Positions 8,519 to 17,333 of a stretch of 64,000 bases of DNA are shown here, one piece after another (within the stretch, counting starts at the first letter, position 1; each line of letters begins with the position of its first letter). The stretch comes from Flavobacterium branchiicola (GTDB lineage: Bacteria; Bacteroidota; Bacteroidia; Flavobacteriales; Flavobacteriaceae). The stretch is from contig NZ_JAGYWA010000001.1 of NCBI RefSeq assembly GCF_018383905.1, positions 327,509 to 391,508 on the forward strand. Direction: 5' to 3'. The position numbers and the translations under genes were made by a program. Below the pieces are notes generated by a model. That model ran no database searches. It worked only from the letters and a program-made list of their open reading frames with translations, and was not told where the DNA came from.

Positions 8519-11179
8519 GTGTTACAAAAAAGAATACCACAAATAATCTGTACCCTTTTGTTATTGGGTAGTTTTTCACAAATAAGAGCACAAGATAGAG
8601 TTCCTTTTGATCAGGGAAAAAAATACATCCTTGCTAAAGTTTCAGTTGTTGGTAAAATAAGCTTCAATGAACAAACCGTCGTTACATTTTCCGGCCTTCA
8701 AAAAGGACAGGAAATAACGGTTCCCGGTGAAGAAATTAGTGGCGCTATTAAAAAATTAGGTAAACTAGGTTTATTTGATGAAATCGCTTTTTACATTAAT
8801 AAAGTAGAAAATGACAGCATCTATCTGGACTTAAACATAGTAGAACTTCCAAAATTAAACGAAGTCAAAATTGTTGGCGTTAAGAAAAGTAAGGTCGAAG
8901 GACTTATTAAGGATAATAATTTGACAAAAAATAAAATTGTCAATGAAAACTTAATCACGACGACCAAAAATTATATTGAAAATAAATATAAAAAAGAAGG
9001 TTATTATAATACAAAAGTTACTATCACAAATACACCTGACACCCTGGCCGGAAATCATGTAAACATGCTTGTTCGAATTGACAAGGGCGATAAGGTAAAA
9101 ATTAGCAGTATCGATTTTAGCGGAAACAAACAACTTACTGACACTCAGTTAAGAGCCGCAATGAAAGACACCAAACAAAAAAATGTACTTCGTGTACTAA
9201 AAGCTTCAAAATTTATTCCGGAAAAATACAAAACCGACTTAGAAAAGGTTATCTCAACCTATAAAGAAAAAGGATACCGTGATGCTCGTATTATTTATGA
9301 CTCTGTTACTTACAACAAAGAAAAAAATATGCTTGCTATTAAAATTAATTTGGAAGAAGGAAATAAATACTACTTTGGAAATATCAAATTCTTAGGTAAC
9401 ACTGTATATTCAGATCAGCAATTAAACCGTTATTTAGGGATTAAAAAAGGTGAAACTTACAATGGAGTTTTACTTGAAAAAAGAATTGCAGATAAGTCGA
9501 AACCAGATGCTGAGGATATTACCAACTTATATCAAAACAATGGTTACTTATTCTCTAACATCAATGCTGTAGAGGTAAAAACAGCAAATGATACTATTGA
9601 TTTTGAAATTAGAGTAACAGAAGGTCCTATTGCATACTTCAATAAAATTTATGTTACAGGAAACGACAAAACAAATGACCACGTAATTTACCGTGAGTTA
9701 AGAACTAAACCAGGAAACAAATACAGCAAAGAAGAGCTAGTAAGAACAATTCGTGAGATTGGTCAATTAGGTTTCTTTGACCCGGAATCTATCAAACCAG
9801 AATTTAGAAATGTTGATGCTGGTGCAGGAACTGTAGACATCGAATACCAACTTGTTGAAAAAGGATCTAGTCAGGTCGAACTTCAGGGAGGTTACGGTGG
9901 TGGAGGTTTCATCGGAACATTAGGTCTTTCGTTTAACAACTTCTCGGCTAGAAAATTATTTGACAAAGATGCATACAAGCCACTTCCCATGGGAGACGGT
10001 CAAAAAATAGCACTTCGTTTACAAGGAAGTACGTATTTCCAGACTTATAGTTTATCATTCTCTGAACCATGGTTTGGAGGAAAAAAACCAGTACAATTTA
10101 GCTCATCTATCTCTTATAGTAAACAATTCTTAAATAATTATATTACAAGAGATGTGGACAAAAGCAAAAGTTTTAATATTTTTACAATACAAGTTGGTTT
10201 AGCAAAAAGGTTAACAGTACCGGATGATTACTTTGTATTATCTCAATCGGTAAGTTACCAACACTATGATTTGAATAATTACAACACTGGTTTGTTTACT
10301 TTTGGTAATGGAGCTTCAAGAAACTTAGCTTACACAATTGGACTATCAAGAAGCAATAAAGGAGTTAATCCAATATTCCCAACTTATGGTTCGGAGTTTA
10401 GTGTTTCTGCAAAAGTAACACCTCCTTACTCATTGTTTAACGGAATTGATTATGCTACTCTTGGTGATAAAGAAGAGTACAAAATGAAAGCTACTGCAGA
10501 TGCTACACAAGGAGATGCAAATGGCCAAATGATCAAAAAAGGAGACTATCTTGACACAAGTGGTAACAAGGTAAGTACTTATCAGGAAGCAGCTGCAGAT
10601 CCTGCAAAAGTTGACCAACAAAAATACAATTGGTTAGAATATTATAAAATTAAATTTAAAGCAGACTGGTACACGAAAGTTTATGGTAAATTAGTTTTAA
10701 GAACATTAACTGAATTTGGTTTCTTAGGAGCTTATGATCAAGCAAGAGGTGTAGTACCATTTGAGCGTTTTTATTTAGGTGGAGACGGAATGGCACAATA
10801 CTCGATGGATGGTAGAGAGACTATTGGATTGAGAGGTTATCCAAATAACTCATTAACTCCTGTAAACTCAAAAGGCGAACAAATTGGAGCAACGATCTAT
10901 AACAAATTCTCTATGGAATTAAGATATCCAATTACCTTAAAATCATCTGCATCTATCTATGCGTTAACGTTCTTAGAGGCTGGTTCATCTTATCCGACTT
11001 TCAAAGATTACAACCCGTTTGATTTGAGCCGTTCTGCAGGTGTTGGTTTACGTGTATTTATGCCTGCATTTGGATTGTTAGGAATTGATTTTGGATATGG
11101 TTTCGATGCTTTACCAGGATCTGTTACTAATAAAGCAAATGGTTGGGAAACGCATTTCATTATTGGACAACAATTTTAG
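8519..11179 (+). CDS. bamA: Outer-membrane protein assembly factor BamA
   Basis: About 886 residues from a GTG at 8519, giving VLQKRIPQIICTLLLLGSFS, a normal signal peptide ending IRAQ. The open frame extends upstream to 8381 inside uppS, but that would bury the signal peptide. Five POTRA-like repeats (about 30-430) include KISSIDFSGNKQLTD, YYFGNIKFLGNTVYSDQQL and AYFNKIYVTGNDKTNDHV. The rest is the Omp85 barrel, with the hallmark RGYPNN turn (GLRGYPNNSLTP) and an aromatic end, HFIIGQQF. BamA folds barrels into the outer membrane, including the SprA, PorP and TonB receptors encoded here. The two OmpH chaperones follow in the same operon. The exact start is uncertain. Confidence 0.93.
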   Translation: MLQKRIPQIICTLLLLGSFSQIRAQDRVPFDQGKKYILAKVSVVGKISFNEQTVVTFSGLQKGQEITVPGEEISGAIKKLGKLGLFDEIAFYINKVENDSIYLDLNIVELPKLNEVKIVGVKKSKVEGLIKDNNLTKNKIVNENLITTTKNYIENKYKKEGYYNTKVTITNTPDTLAGNHVNMLVRIDKGDKVKISSIDFSGNKQLTDTQLRAAMKDTKQKNVLRVLKASKFIPEKYKTDLEKVISTYKEKGYRDARIIYDSVTYNKEKNMLAIKINLEEGNKYYFGNIKFLGNTVYSDQQLNRYLGIKKGETYNGVLLEKRIADKSKPDAEDITNLYQNNGYLFSNINAVEVKTANDTIDFEIRVTEGPIAYFNKIYVTGNDKTNDHVIYRELRTKPGNKYSKEELVRTIREIGQLGFFDPESIKPEFRNVDAGAGTVDIEYQLVEKGSSQVELQGGYGGGGFIGTLGLSFNNFSARKLFDKDAYKPLPMGDGQKIALRLQGSTYFQTYSLSFSEPWFGGKKPVQFSSSISYSKQFLNNYITRDVDKSKSFNIFTIQVGLAKRLTVPDDYFVLSQSVSYQHYDLNNYNTGLFTFGNGASRNLAYTIGLSRSNKGVNPIFPTYGSEFSVSAKVTPPYSLFNGIDYATLGDKEEYKMKATADATQGDANGQMIKKGDYLDTSGNKVSTYQEAAADPAKVDQQKYNWLEYYKIKFKADWYTKVYGKLVLRTLTEFGFLGAYDQARGVVPFERFYLGGDGMAQYSMDGRETIGLRGYPNNSLTPVNSKGEQIGATIYNKFSMELRYPITLKSSASIYALTFLEAGSSYPTFKDYNPFDLSRSAGVGLRVFMPAFGLLGIDFGYGFDALPGSVTNKANGWETHFIIGQQF

Positions 11180-11221
11180 AAAAATAACGTTTGGTTAAAA
11201 ATCATCAAATAAAATTATGTT

Positions 11222-12238
11222 ATGAGAAAACAATATTTATTTATATTTTTAGCCTTGATTGTAGCAAATACAAGTCAAGCGCAGACAAGGACGACAAGAA
11301 TTGGCTACATTGACATGGAATACATATTAGAAAATGTTTCCGACTATAAAGAGGCTACAGCTCAATTAGAGTTAAAAGCTCAAAAATGGAAGCAGGAAGT
11401 TGAAACTAAGAAGCTAGAAATAAATAAATTAAAAGAAGGTTTAAAAACTGAAAAAGCTTTGCTTACTAAAGAGCTTATAGAGGAAAGAGAAACTGAAATT
11501 AAGTTTCTTGAAACTGAAATGCTCGACTATCAGCAAAAACAATTTGGTTCAGATGGAAATTTGATGCACCAAAAAGCTGCTTTAGCAAAACCGATTCAGG
11601 ATCAGGTTTTCACAGCCGTTCAGGATATTGCAGAAGCTAAAAATTATGATTTTGTTTTTGACAGATCATCAGATTTAACCATGCTTTTCAGCAATAAAAA
11701 ATTCGATATCAGCGATCAGGTGATACGTATTTTAAACAGAACTGATAAGCGAGAACAATTGACTAAAAAACAATTGAAAGATCAGGAAGTTAAAGAAAGT
11801 CGTGAAAATGCAATTGATGAAAACCCTGCATTAGCAGATCGTCAAAAAGTTCTGGATGAAAAGAAAGCTGCCAGAGAGAAACTAATTGAAGACAGAAGAT
11901 TAGAGCAAGAAGCTAAGAAAAAAGAATACGACGACAGAAGAAAAGCTATTCAGGCTGAAAGAGAGGCGAAAAAAAATGGCACGGTTTCTGAACCTGCTAA
12001 AACAGCCGAACCAGCAAAAACTGACGGCACAACGGCAAAACCAGCCGCAGCCACAGCAACTGGAACGACACCAGCAACTACTGAACCTGCTGTAGATAAA
12101 GCTGCAGAAAGACAGAGATTGTATGAAGAGCGTAAAAAAGAATTAGAAGAAAGAAGAAAGAAAATACTCGAAGAACGAGAAGCGGCCAAAAAAGCAAAAG
12201 AGGCCGAAACACAAAAAACAAATACGACCAATAATTAA
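11222..12238 (+). CDS. OmpH/Skp-family periplasmic chaperone with long charged C-terminal tail
   Basis: A 338-residue protein with signal peptide MRKQYLFIFLALIVANTSQAQ. Residues about 22-185 form the Skp/OmpH fold: RIGYIDMEYILENVSDYKEA, a long coiled-coil of Lys and Glu heptads, then the return segment FTAVQDIAEAKNYDFVFDRSS. Skp holds unfolded outer-membrane proteins on their way to BamA. The protein is about twice the usual length. Residues about 190-338 form a second highly charged helix interrupted by a Pro/Ala/Thr-rich linker (about 258-290), ending EERRKKILEEREAAKKAKEAE. The tail may extend the chaperone or bind another envelope part. It is followed by a normal-length paralogue. Confidence 0.88.
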   Translation: MRKQYLFIFLALIVANTSQAQTRTTRIGYIDMEYILENVSDYKEATAQLELKAQKWKQEVETKKLEINKLKEGLKTEKALLTKELIEERETEIKFLETEMLDYQQKQFGSDGNLMHQKAALAKPIQDQVFTAVQDIAEAKNYDFVFDRSSDLTMLFSNKKFDISDQVIRILNRTDKREQLTKKQLKDQEVKESRENAIDENPALADRQKVLDEKKAAREKLIEDRRLEQEAKKKEYDDRRKAIQAEREAKKNGTVSEPAKTAEPAKTDGTTAKPAAATATGTTPATTEPAVDKAAERQRLYEERKKELEERRKKILEEREAAKKAKEAETQKTNTTNN

Positions 12239-12252
12239 TTAATATTTTAAAA

Positions 12253-12756
12253 ATGATGAAACAAATCAAAACTTTACTAATTGCTGCGATGCTAATTTTA
12301 GGAGCAAGTAACACAATGAATGCACAGGCTAAGGTTGCCCATGTTGATGTTAGCGAGATTATGTCGAAAATGCCTGCTATGCTAGATGCTCAAAATCAAC
12401 TACAAAAATTAAGTGGTACATATGATGCTGAATACAAAAAAATGGTTGACGAATATCAAACAAAAATCAAAAAGTATGAGGCTGAAGCTGCAACAGTAAC
12501 TGAAGCTATCAACGGTGAGCGTTCTAAAGAAGTTCAGGATATGCAAAAAAGAATTGTTGATTACAGAGACAATGCACAAAAAGAATTACAACAAAAAGAA
12601 AGCGATATCGTAAAACCATTAATGGAAAAAGTAAGAGCTTCTATCCAAAAAGTTGGAAAAGCTAAAGGTTTCCAATATGTATTAGATGGTTCTTCTCTTT
12701 TATTAGCTGATGGTCCAAACATTACTGCTGATGTAAAAAAAGACTTAGGATTCTAA
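12253..12756 (+). CDS. OmpH/Skp-family periplasmic chaperone
   Basis: A 167-residue exported chaperone. The signal peptide covers MMKQIKTLLIAAMLILGASNTMNAQ; the start could be either of the two adjacent ATGs. The mature part begins AKVAHVDVSEIMSKMPAMLDAQ, followed by a coiled-coil of about 80 residues and the closing strand KAKGFQYVLDGSSLLLADGP. This is the full length expected for Skp. It probably acts with the longer paralogue 14 bases upstream and with BamA in periplasmic delivery of outer-membrane proteins. A strong terminator follows at 12774-12813, closing the DUF6089-uppS-bamA-ompH-ompH operon. Confidence 0.92.
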   Translation: MMKQIKTLLIAAMLILGASNTMNAQAKVAHVDVSEIMSKMPAMLDAQNQLQKLSGTYDAEYKKMVDEYQTKIKKYEAEAATVTEAINGERSKEVQDMQKRIVDYRDNAQKELQQKESDIVKPLMEKVRASIQKVGKAKGFQYVLDGSSLLLADGPNITADVKKDLGF

Positions 12757-12773
12757 TAAACAGATTCCCTATT

Positions 12774-12813
12774 AAAAACTGCTCAGACTTTAAAAGTTTG
12801 AGCAGTTTTTTTT
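12774..12813 (+). terminator. Rho-independent terminator of the bamA-ompH operon
   Basis: AAACTGCTCA (776-785 of 12 kb) pairs with TGAGCAGTTT (799-808), with additional GACTT/AAGTT inner pairs, followed by a run of T. Confidence 0.9.
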
Positions 12814-12892
12814 TACATTTATTTAAAATTAGAACACAATAGAATTTGAAGATTTCAGTTAAATTAGAATATAAATTTATTTCAAAAAACAC

Positions 12893-12900
12893 TAAATTTG
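12893..12900 (+). promoter_or_regulatory. Promoter -7 element of murI, very close to the start codon
   Basis: TAAATTTG matches TAnnTTTG. It ends only 4 bases before the murI ATG (12905), so transcription should begin at or next to the start codon, giving a leaderless or nearly leaderless mRNA. Confidence 0.5.
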
Positions 12901-12904
12901 TACT

Positions 12905-13681
12905 ATGACAAACAATAATCCTATCGGCGTTTTTGACTCTGGAATTGGCGGAACCTCAATCTGGAGCGCAATTCATGATTTACTTCCAAACGAAAAAACC
13001 ATCTATTTAGCAGACAGTAAAAATGCGCCATATGGTCAGAAAACCAAAGAGGAAATTGTTGCATTGAGCAAAAAAAATGTCGATTTATTACTCGAAATGA
13101 ACTGCAAATTGATTGTTGTGGCTTGCAATACTGCAACAACAAATGCTATTCGCGAACTTCGTGCAGATTACGATATTCCTTTTGTTGGAATTGAGCCTGC
13201 AATAAAACCCGCAGCAACCAATTCAAAAACCCAGGTTATTGGTATTTTGGCTACCAAAGGAACACTAAACAGTGAGTTGTTTAATAAAACTGCTGAAATG
13301 TTTCATAATACTACTATAATTGAACAAGTCGGACATGGTCTGGTACAACTTATTGAAGACGGAAATCTGAACTCACCGGAAATGACTCAGTTATTAGAAT
13401 CTTATTTACAACCTATGATTGATGCCAATATCGACTATCTTGTCTTAGGTTGTAGCCATTACCCGTATCTGATCCCTCAGATCAAAAAAATACTGCCTGA
13501 CCATATTCAGATTATAGATTCAGGAGAGGCAGTGGCACGCCAGACACAAAATCTGTTGCGTGAAAAAGTTGGTTTTTCTGATGCGATAGAAAATGCACCT
13601 GAATTTTATGTGAATTCTAATCCTGCTGTTTTAAACTCAATTTTAGAAAACAAATATCCTGTTATTAAAAGAGATTTTTAA
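12905..13681 (+). CDS. murI: Glutamate racemase
   Basis: A 258-residue cytosolic enzyme that converts L-glutamate to D-glutamate for peptidoglycan. Both catalytic cysteines are visible: Cys74 in VVACNTATTNAIRELR and Cys183 in LVLGCSHYPYLIPQI. The substrate-binding N-terminus GVFDSGIGGTSIW (Asp11, Ser12) and the APYG motif are present. The length is normal. It has its own promoter after the terminator of the bamA operon and converges with the reverse outer-membrane gene at 13686, with only 4 bases between the stop codons and no evident terminator between them. Confidence 0.96.
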   Translation: MTNNNPIGVFDSGIGGTSIWSAIHDLLPNEKTIYLADSKNAPYGQKTKEEIVALSKKNVDLLLEMNCKLIVVACNTATTNAIRELRADYDIPFVGIEPAIKPAATNSKTQVIGILATKGTLNSELFNKTAEMFHNTTIIEQVGHGLVQLIEDGNLNSPEMTQLLESYLQPMIDANIDYLVLGCSHYPYLIPQIKKILPDHIQIIDSGEAVARQTQNLLREKVGFSDAIENAPEFYVNSNPAVLNSILENKYPVIKRDF

Positions 13682-13685
13682 GTTA

Positions 13686-14921
13686 TTATTCGATCTTTCG
13701 TTTAACGAACCAGATACCGTCCAGAGACAAATTAAGAGATAACTTATGATAATTTTCTTTAATTAAATTATCTGAAATTCTTCCTTTTTGTCCATACGAG
13801 TAAGAAATATTTAAACTCGAAAAAGTATTCTCTATTGGTAAATTTAGCCCTATAGAGATTGCAGCATTATTAATTCTTTTTCCGTCGATTTCGAGATAAC
13901 CGTTATCAAAATTTGCACCCATTGCATATTGCACCCTATCCCAATATTTGCGAATATTTTTCTTAGGTTTATAGGTAAATCCTAAAGCAAATCTGTCCTG
14001 ATTTACAAAATCGCCATAGAGTTCAGATTGATTTGTATTATTCCACAGACTCTTTTCGTAATCAAAGGTCACATTTAGATTATTCTTAAAGCGTTTACTA
14101 ATCCCCACGCCTATTTCTGAAGGTAAATAATAATCATCTACGTCTGAAGCAACATCAGACTCTACAGTAGTTACCACCTCATCTGTAACCATCTGAACAG
14201 TTTGCACTTTTGACGTTTTAACCTGAGCCGGCAACTTAAACGTTGATGCAATTGTAAAAGTGGAATCTATTTTATACTGCGCTCCAAATGTTGCACGCAG
14301 ACCATTATAATTTGTTTTTTTGCTAATGGCTGTAACTGAATTTGCAATCAGATAGCTTCGTTCATCTGTTGTGTTTCCAAATAATACCGCAGCAGATACT
14401 CCGGCTGAAAATTTCTTTCCGAATCGATATCCATACGAAAAATCAAAATTGTTTAATCCACCGGAACCTACAGCTGTTAAATAATAATATTCCTGACTAT
14501 CTGTAATGGGTAATTTTAAATTCGAAATTTTAAAAGTAGCACTCGAATAGGGTCTTAATGCAACGCTAAATCCTGAATTTTTAGTTACCGGAAAAGCAAA
14601 GGCAAGATGTGAAAACTGAAAATTATTTCGATTCTCTGTTCTGGAACCACTTTGATAAGTTGATGCAATAGCCTTCCCTCCTATGTCAAACATGAAATGA
14701 TTAAGAGGCATATAACCCAGCGAAGCCGGATTTAGATTGTTTATAAAAGTATCTGAAGGCAAAGCCAAGCCTGATGAACCAATTGAAGGGATAGTTCCAA
14801 AATCTGAATCATACAAACTCCCCACTCCATAAAGCGAATAGGGTGAACTTGAAATACTTTGAGAAAATGAAGCCACGGACAATAAAACGAGGTAACTTAA
14901 ATAAATTATTTTCTTTTTCAT
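13686..14921 (-). CDS. Outer-membrane beta-barrel protein of unknown function
   Basis: A 411-residue exported protein. The signal peptide is MKKKIIYLSYLVLLSVASFSQ. The mature start SISSSPYSLYGVGSLYDSDFGTIPS, then GLALPSDTFINNLNPASLGYMPL, resembles FadL/PorV-like barrels in which an NPA motif occurs near the N-terminus. Repeated strands follow through to the C-terminus. Its ATG abuts the TAA stop of the upstream DUF4270 gene, so the two are translationally coupled and probably form one functional unit in the outer membrane. No ligand can be inferred. A FadL-type transporter or a PorV-like factor are alternatives. Confidence 0.7.
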   Translation of the reverse strand: MKKKIIYLSYLVLLSVASFSQSISSSPYSLYGVGSLYDSDFGTIPSIGSSGLALPSDTFINNLNPASLGYMPLNHFMFDIGGKAIASTYQSGSRTENRNNFQFSHLAFAFPVTKNSGFSVALRPYSSATFKISNLKLPITDSQEYYYLTAVGSGGLNNFDFSYGYRFGKKFSAGVSAAVLFGNTTDERSYLIANSVTAISKKTNYNGLRATFGAQYKIDSTFTIASTFKLPAQVKTSKVQTVQMVTDEVVTTVESDVASDVDDYYLPSEIGVGISKRFKNNLNVTFDYEKSLWNNTNQSELYGDFVNQDRFALGFTYKPKKNIRKYWDRVQYAMGANFDNGYLEIDGKRINNAAISIGLNLPIENTFSSLNISYSYGQKGRISDNLIKENYHKLSLNLSLDGIWFVKRKIE

Positions 14922-16247
14922 TTAATAAGAGATGTAATAAATTTTCAATTGGATTTTATTGTTTAAATTTTTCTGGTCTCCCAAAACAATTCGGTTGACT
15001 GTTTTATTAATTCCGGGCAATGTCAGGATAAGATTAGATCTGGAATCACTTTGTTTAAGCATTTCTTTCTGCAGGAAATTCCCAACCGGAATGGTGTAAC
15101 CTACATTCTCATTAAACTCGTCGCTTTTTTTATTTAAAATACCAAAAACAGCTGTTCCTGCAGCGTTTTGCAATGAACCGCTAATCCTGTTTAAATTATC
15201 GCCAACATAAACCGTTAAAGAATCTGCCAGCGGATATTGTTGCGTATACGTATTATTGACAGCTTTTAAGATGAGTTCAGCATTTACAATGGCACCATTT
15301 TCAGAAATATACTTTAGCTGTTTAATATTTGGAAAATCGATTCGGCACGCCACTCCGGTTCCGGACTGAATAAAGCCTTGTTTGTTGAGTAACGAACTTG
15401 ACAATGCTTTACTTGAAACGGGTAAACTGGAAAGTAATGTTCCCGTTTTATCCAGCGAAATAGAATTGAACTGTTTTGAGATGTCTAAAATGGTAAAATC
15501 AACAAAATAAGAGGTTTCTGTATCGGCCTGATATTTTGAATAATACAACCGTAATTTACTTGTTGCGGCATGAAAACCAACAACACTTGAAGAATTGGAT
15601 GTTGATGGCACAATAACGAGACCTTTAAGGTATTCTGTAAAATTATCAAACCCGGTAACTTCTCTTTTTTTAATCTTCTGAAAAAGTTCACTTCCAAAAG
15701 TATCATTCATTTTAATTACAATGGAATCTTTTCCAAGTGGTCTTGGTATATATGAAATTGTCCCCAGACTTTCAGTATTATAAGCAAGTGACGAGTTGTT
15801 GTAAAAACTGGCATCATCTGTATTTGGTTTTACCTTTTGTATTAGTCTGTGAATATCTAAAGTTTGCACTTTTGTGGTATCTCCAAAATAATACTTATCA
15901 TACTTTAAAATCATTGCAATAGAGTCAAAAACAAAGTTTGTAGCCTCTGTATCTGATCCGCCGGAATTTAAGGCATAAATTGCTCCCGATAGCTGGAAAT
16001 AACTATTTGACTGTACTTTTCCGAAAATAGGATCATCATAGTTTCCCAATAAAATTCGACTTTGACCCGATGTAACCAAAGAATCAAAATTTATTGTAGA
16101 CATCTCGACAGAAACAGTATCAATCATAATTACTTTATTGTTTACTGCTAAATAATCAGATCCAACAACAAATTCACCAGCATCTGTATCTGTACCACAT
16201 GAAAGCAAAGTGATGGCAAAAAAGAACATCAATAAAAACTTGTGCAT
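14922..16247 (-). CDS. DUF4270 family lipoprotein
   Basis: A 441-residue lipoprotein from the ATG at 16247 (MHKFLLMFFFAITLLSCGTD, lipidated Cys17). A longer frame from 16280 is excluded because the -7 element at 16263-16270 would lie within its coding part. The body has the DUF4270 signature: GEFVVGSDYLAVNN, the VEMSTINFDSLVTSGQSRILLGNYDDPIFG block, and later ELILKAVNNTYTQQYPLADSLTVYVGDN. The family is Bacteroidota-specific, surface or periplasmic, and without a known function. It is co-translated with the downstream barrel gene. Confidence 0.85.
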   Translation of the reverse strand: MHKFLLMFFFAITLLSCGTDTDAGEFVVGSDYLAVNNKVIMIDTVSVEMSTINFDSLVTSGQSRILLGNYDDPIFGKVQSNSYFQLSGAIYALNSGGSDTEATNFVFDSIAMILKYDKYYFGDTTKVQTLDIHRLIQKVKPNTDDASFYNNSSLAYNTESLGTISYIPRPLGKDSIVIKMNDTFGSELFQKIKKREVTGFDNFTEYLKGLVIVPSTSNSSSVVGFHAATSKLRLYYSKYQADTETSYFVDFTILDISKQFNSISLDKTGTLLSSLPVSSKALSSSLLNKQGFIQSGTGVACRIDFPNIKQLKYISENGAIVNAELILKAVNNTYTQQYPLADSLTVYVGDNLNRISGSLQNAAGTAVFGILNKKSDEFNENVGYTIPVGNFLQKEMLKQSDSRSNLILTLPGINKTVNRIVLGDQKNLNNKIQLKIYYISY

Positions 16248-16262
16248 AATAAATTTTTTCAA

Positions 16263-16270
16263 CAAATATA
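16263..16270 (-). promoter_or_regulatory. Promoter -7 element of the DUF4270 operon
   Basis: Reverse-strand TATATTTG is a perfect TAnnTTTG, 15 bases before the ATG at 16247. It fixes the start of the DUF4270 gene. Confidence 0.65.
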
Positions 16271-16453
16271 AAAGGCACACTTCTGCACTGCACTATAACA
16301 TATACAACCACGCATTTTTAGCCTACAGACAGCAAAAAAACATCTACAATAGATTAATCCGTACAAATTATTGGTTCGACTGTAAAAACGACGATTTAGT
16401 CTATCAAAAAGTGTCATACATATATATTCTTTTTTTTAAAAGTATGAGGAAAC

Positions 16454-16461
16454 TACTTTTG
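16454..16461 (+). promoter_or_regulatory. Promoter -7 element of the DUF6268-kelch-DUF4907-kinase operon
   Basis: TACTTTTG fits TAnnTTTG, 16 bases before the ATG at 16478. It is followed by AGC; the same 11-base string TACTTTTGAGC is found before the response-regulator gene at 19873. Confidence 0.5.
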
Positions 16462-16477
16462 AGCCAATAAGTAAGTA

Positions 16478-17317
16478 ATGAAAATAAGGCTCTTAATAGG
16501 TACGTTTTTCACCATTTCATTTTTTAGTATGAAAGCACAGGAAACCTCTTCGGCAGATTTTAATTTAAAAACAGTAGCAACGGATAAAATTGATTTCACA
16601 GAAATCGGTTTGGCGCTACAATACCATAAAAGAATAGATGACAAAAATCAACTAACAAATACATTTGAATATTCGAATCTGAATGTAAATTATGAATTAG
16701 GAAGTTTTACAACCTATGAAAATCTGAATCGGTTTAATCAATTGAAAAATCAGACCAATTTCCTGCATCAATTTTCAAATACAACAAAAGTAAATTTCAG
16801 CCTGACACCAATATTAAGTTTTCAGCAAAATCCGAATATTTCAGATTTTTCTATTTTAGGAAGTCTTGAGATTATTCAGCACATAGATTCAAATATAAGT
16901 CTGGCTTTAGGAGCGGCAAGAGCAACTGTTTTTGGTTATCCCGGATTTATACCCGTTGCCTCTTTAAACTTTAAAATCAATAACAAAAGTACTCTTTTGA
17001 TAGGATTTCCGAATTCAAAACTTTCTTATTCCAATACTATTCGAAACAAATTTAATGTGAGTAATAGTTTCAATGGAAATTTCTACAATTTAGATCAGAC
17101 AACAAGCATGAATACAGCCACAAGAGCAAGTTTATCGCAAATGACATCTGCTTTTGAATATGAAAGAAATGTCGATAAAAACTGGTTCCTTCATTTTAAG
17201 GCTGGATATGATTTTAATAAGAAATACAATCTGATTGATTCTGAAAATCATAAAATATATGATTTTAATTCAGGCAACGGATATACTTTAGGAATTGGCA
17301 TCAAATACAAACAATAA
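16478..17317 (+). CDS. DUF6268-like outer-membrane beta-barrel protein
   Basis: A 279-residue exported protein with signal peptide MKIRLLIGTFFTISFFSMKAQ. The mature part alternates short strands and turns typical of a barrel: ALQYHKRIDDKNQLTNTFEY, FLHQFSNTTKVNFSLTPILSF, GAARATVFGYPGFIPVASLNFKINNKS, and a C-terminal YTLGIGIKYKQ. The GYPGFIPVAS segment and size fit DUF6268, though I assign this from memory and not from a search. It is the first gene of a compact run with a kelch lipoprotein, a DUF4907 lipoprotein and a LytS-type kinase. That context suggests a surface sensor or export component controlled by the kinase. Confidence 0.65.
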   Translation: MKIRLLIGTFFTISFFSMKAQETSSADFNLKTVATDKIDFTEIGLALQYHKRIDDKNQLTNTFEYSNLNVNYELGSFTTYENLNRFNQLKNQTNFLHQFSNTTKVNFSLTPILSFQQNPNISDFSILGSLEIIQHIDSNISLALGAARATVFGYPGFIPVASLNFKINNKSTLLIGFPNSKLSYSNTIRNKFNVSNSFNGNFYNLDQTTSMNTATRASLSQMTSAFEYERNVDKNWFLHFKAGYDFNKKYNLIDSENHKIYDFNSGNGYTLGIGIKYKQ

Positions 17318-17333
17318 ATAAATTTAATACACT

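Noticed and set aside
11950..12314. Reverse frames rich in Ser, Ala, Val and Phe
   Set aside because: They are antisense to the Lys/Glu-rich OmpH genes, whose codons create such frames.
16210..16470. Forward frame of 86 residues between the DUF4270 and DUF6268 genes
   Set aside because: It crosses the DUF4270 start and promoter and has biased, low-complexity composition; no conserved pattern seen.
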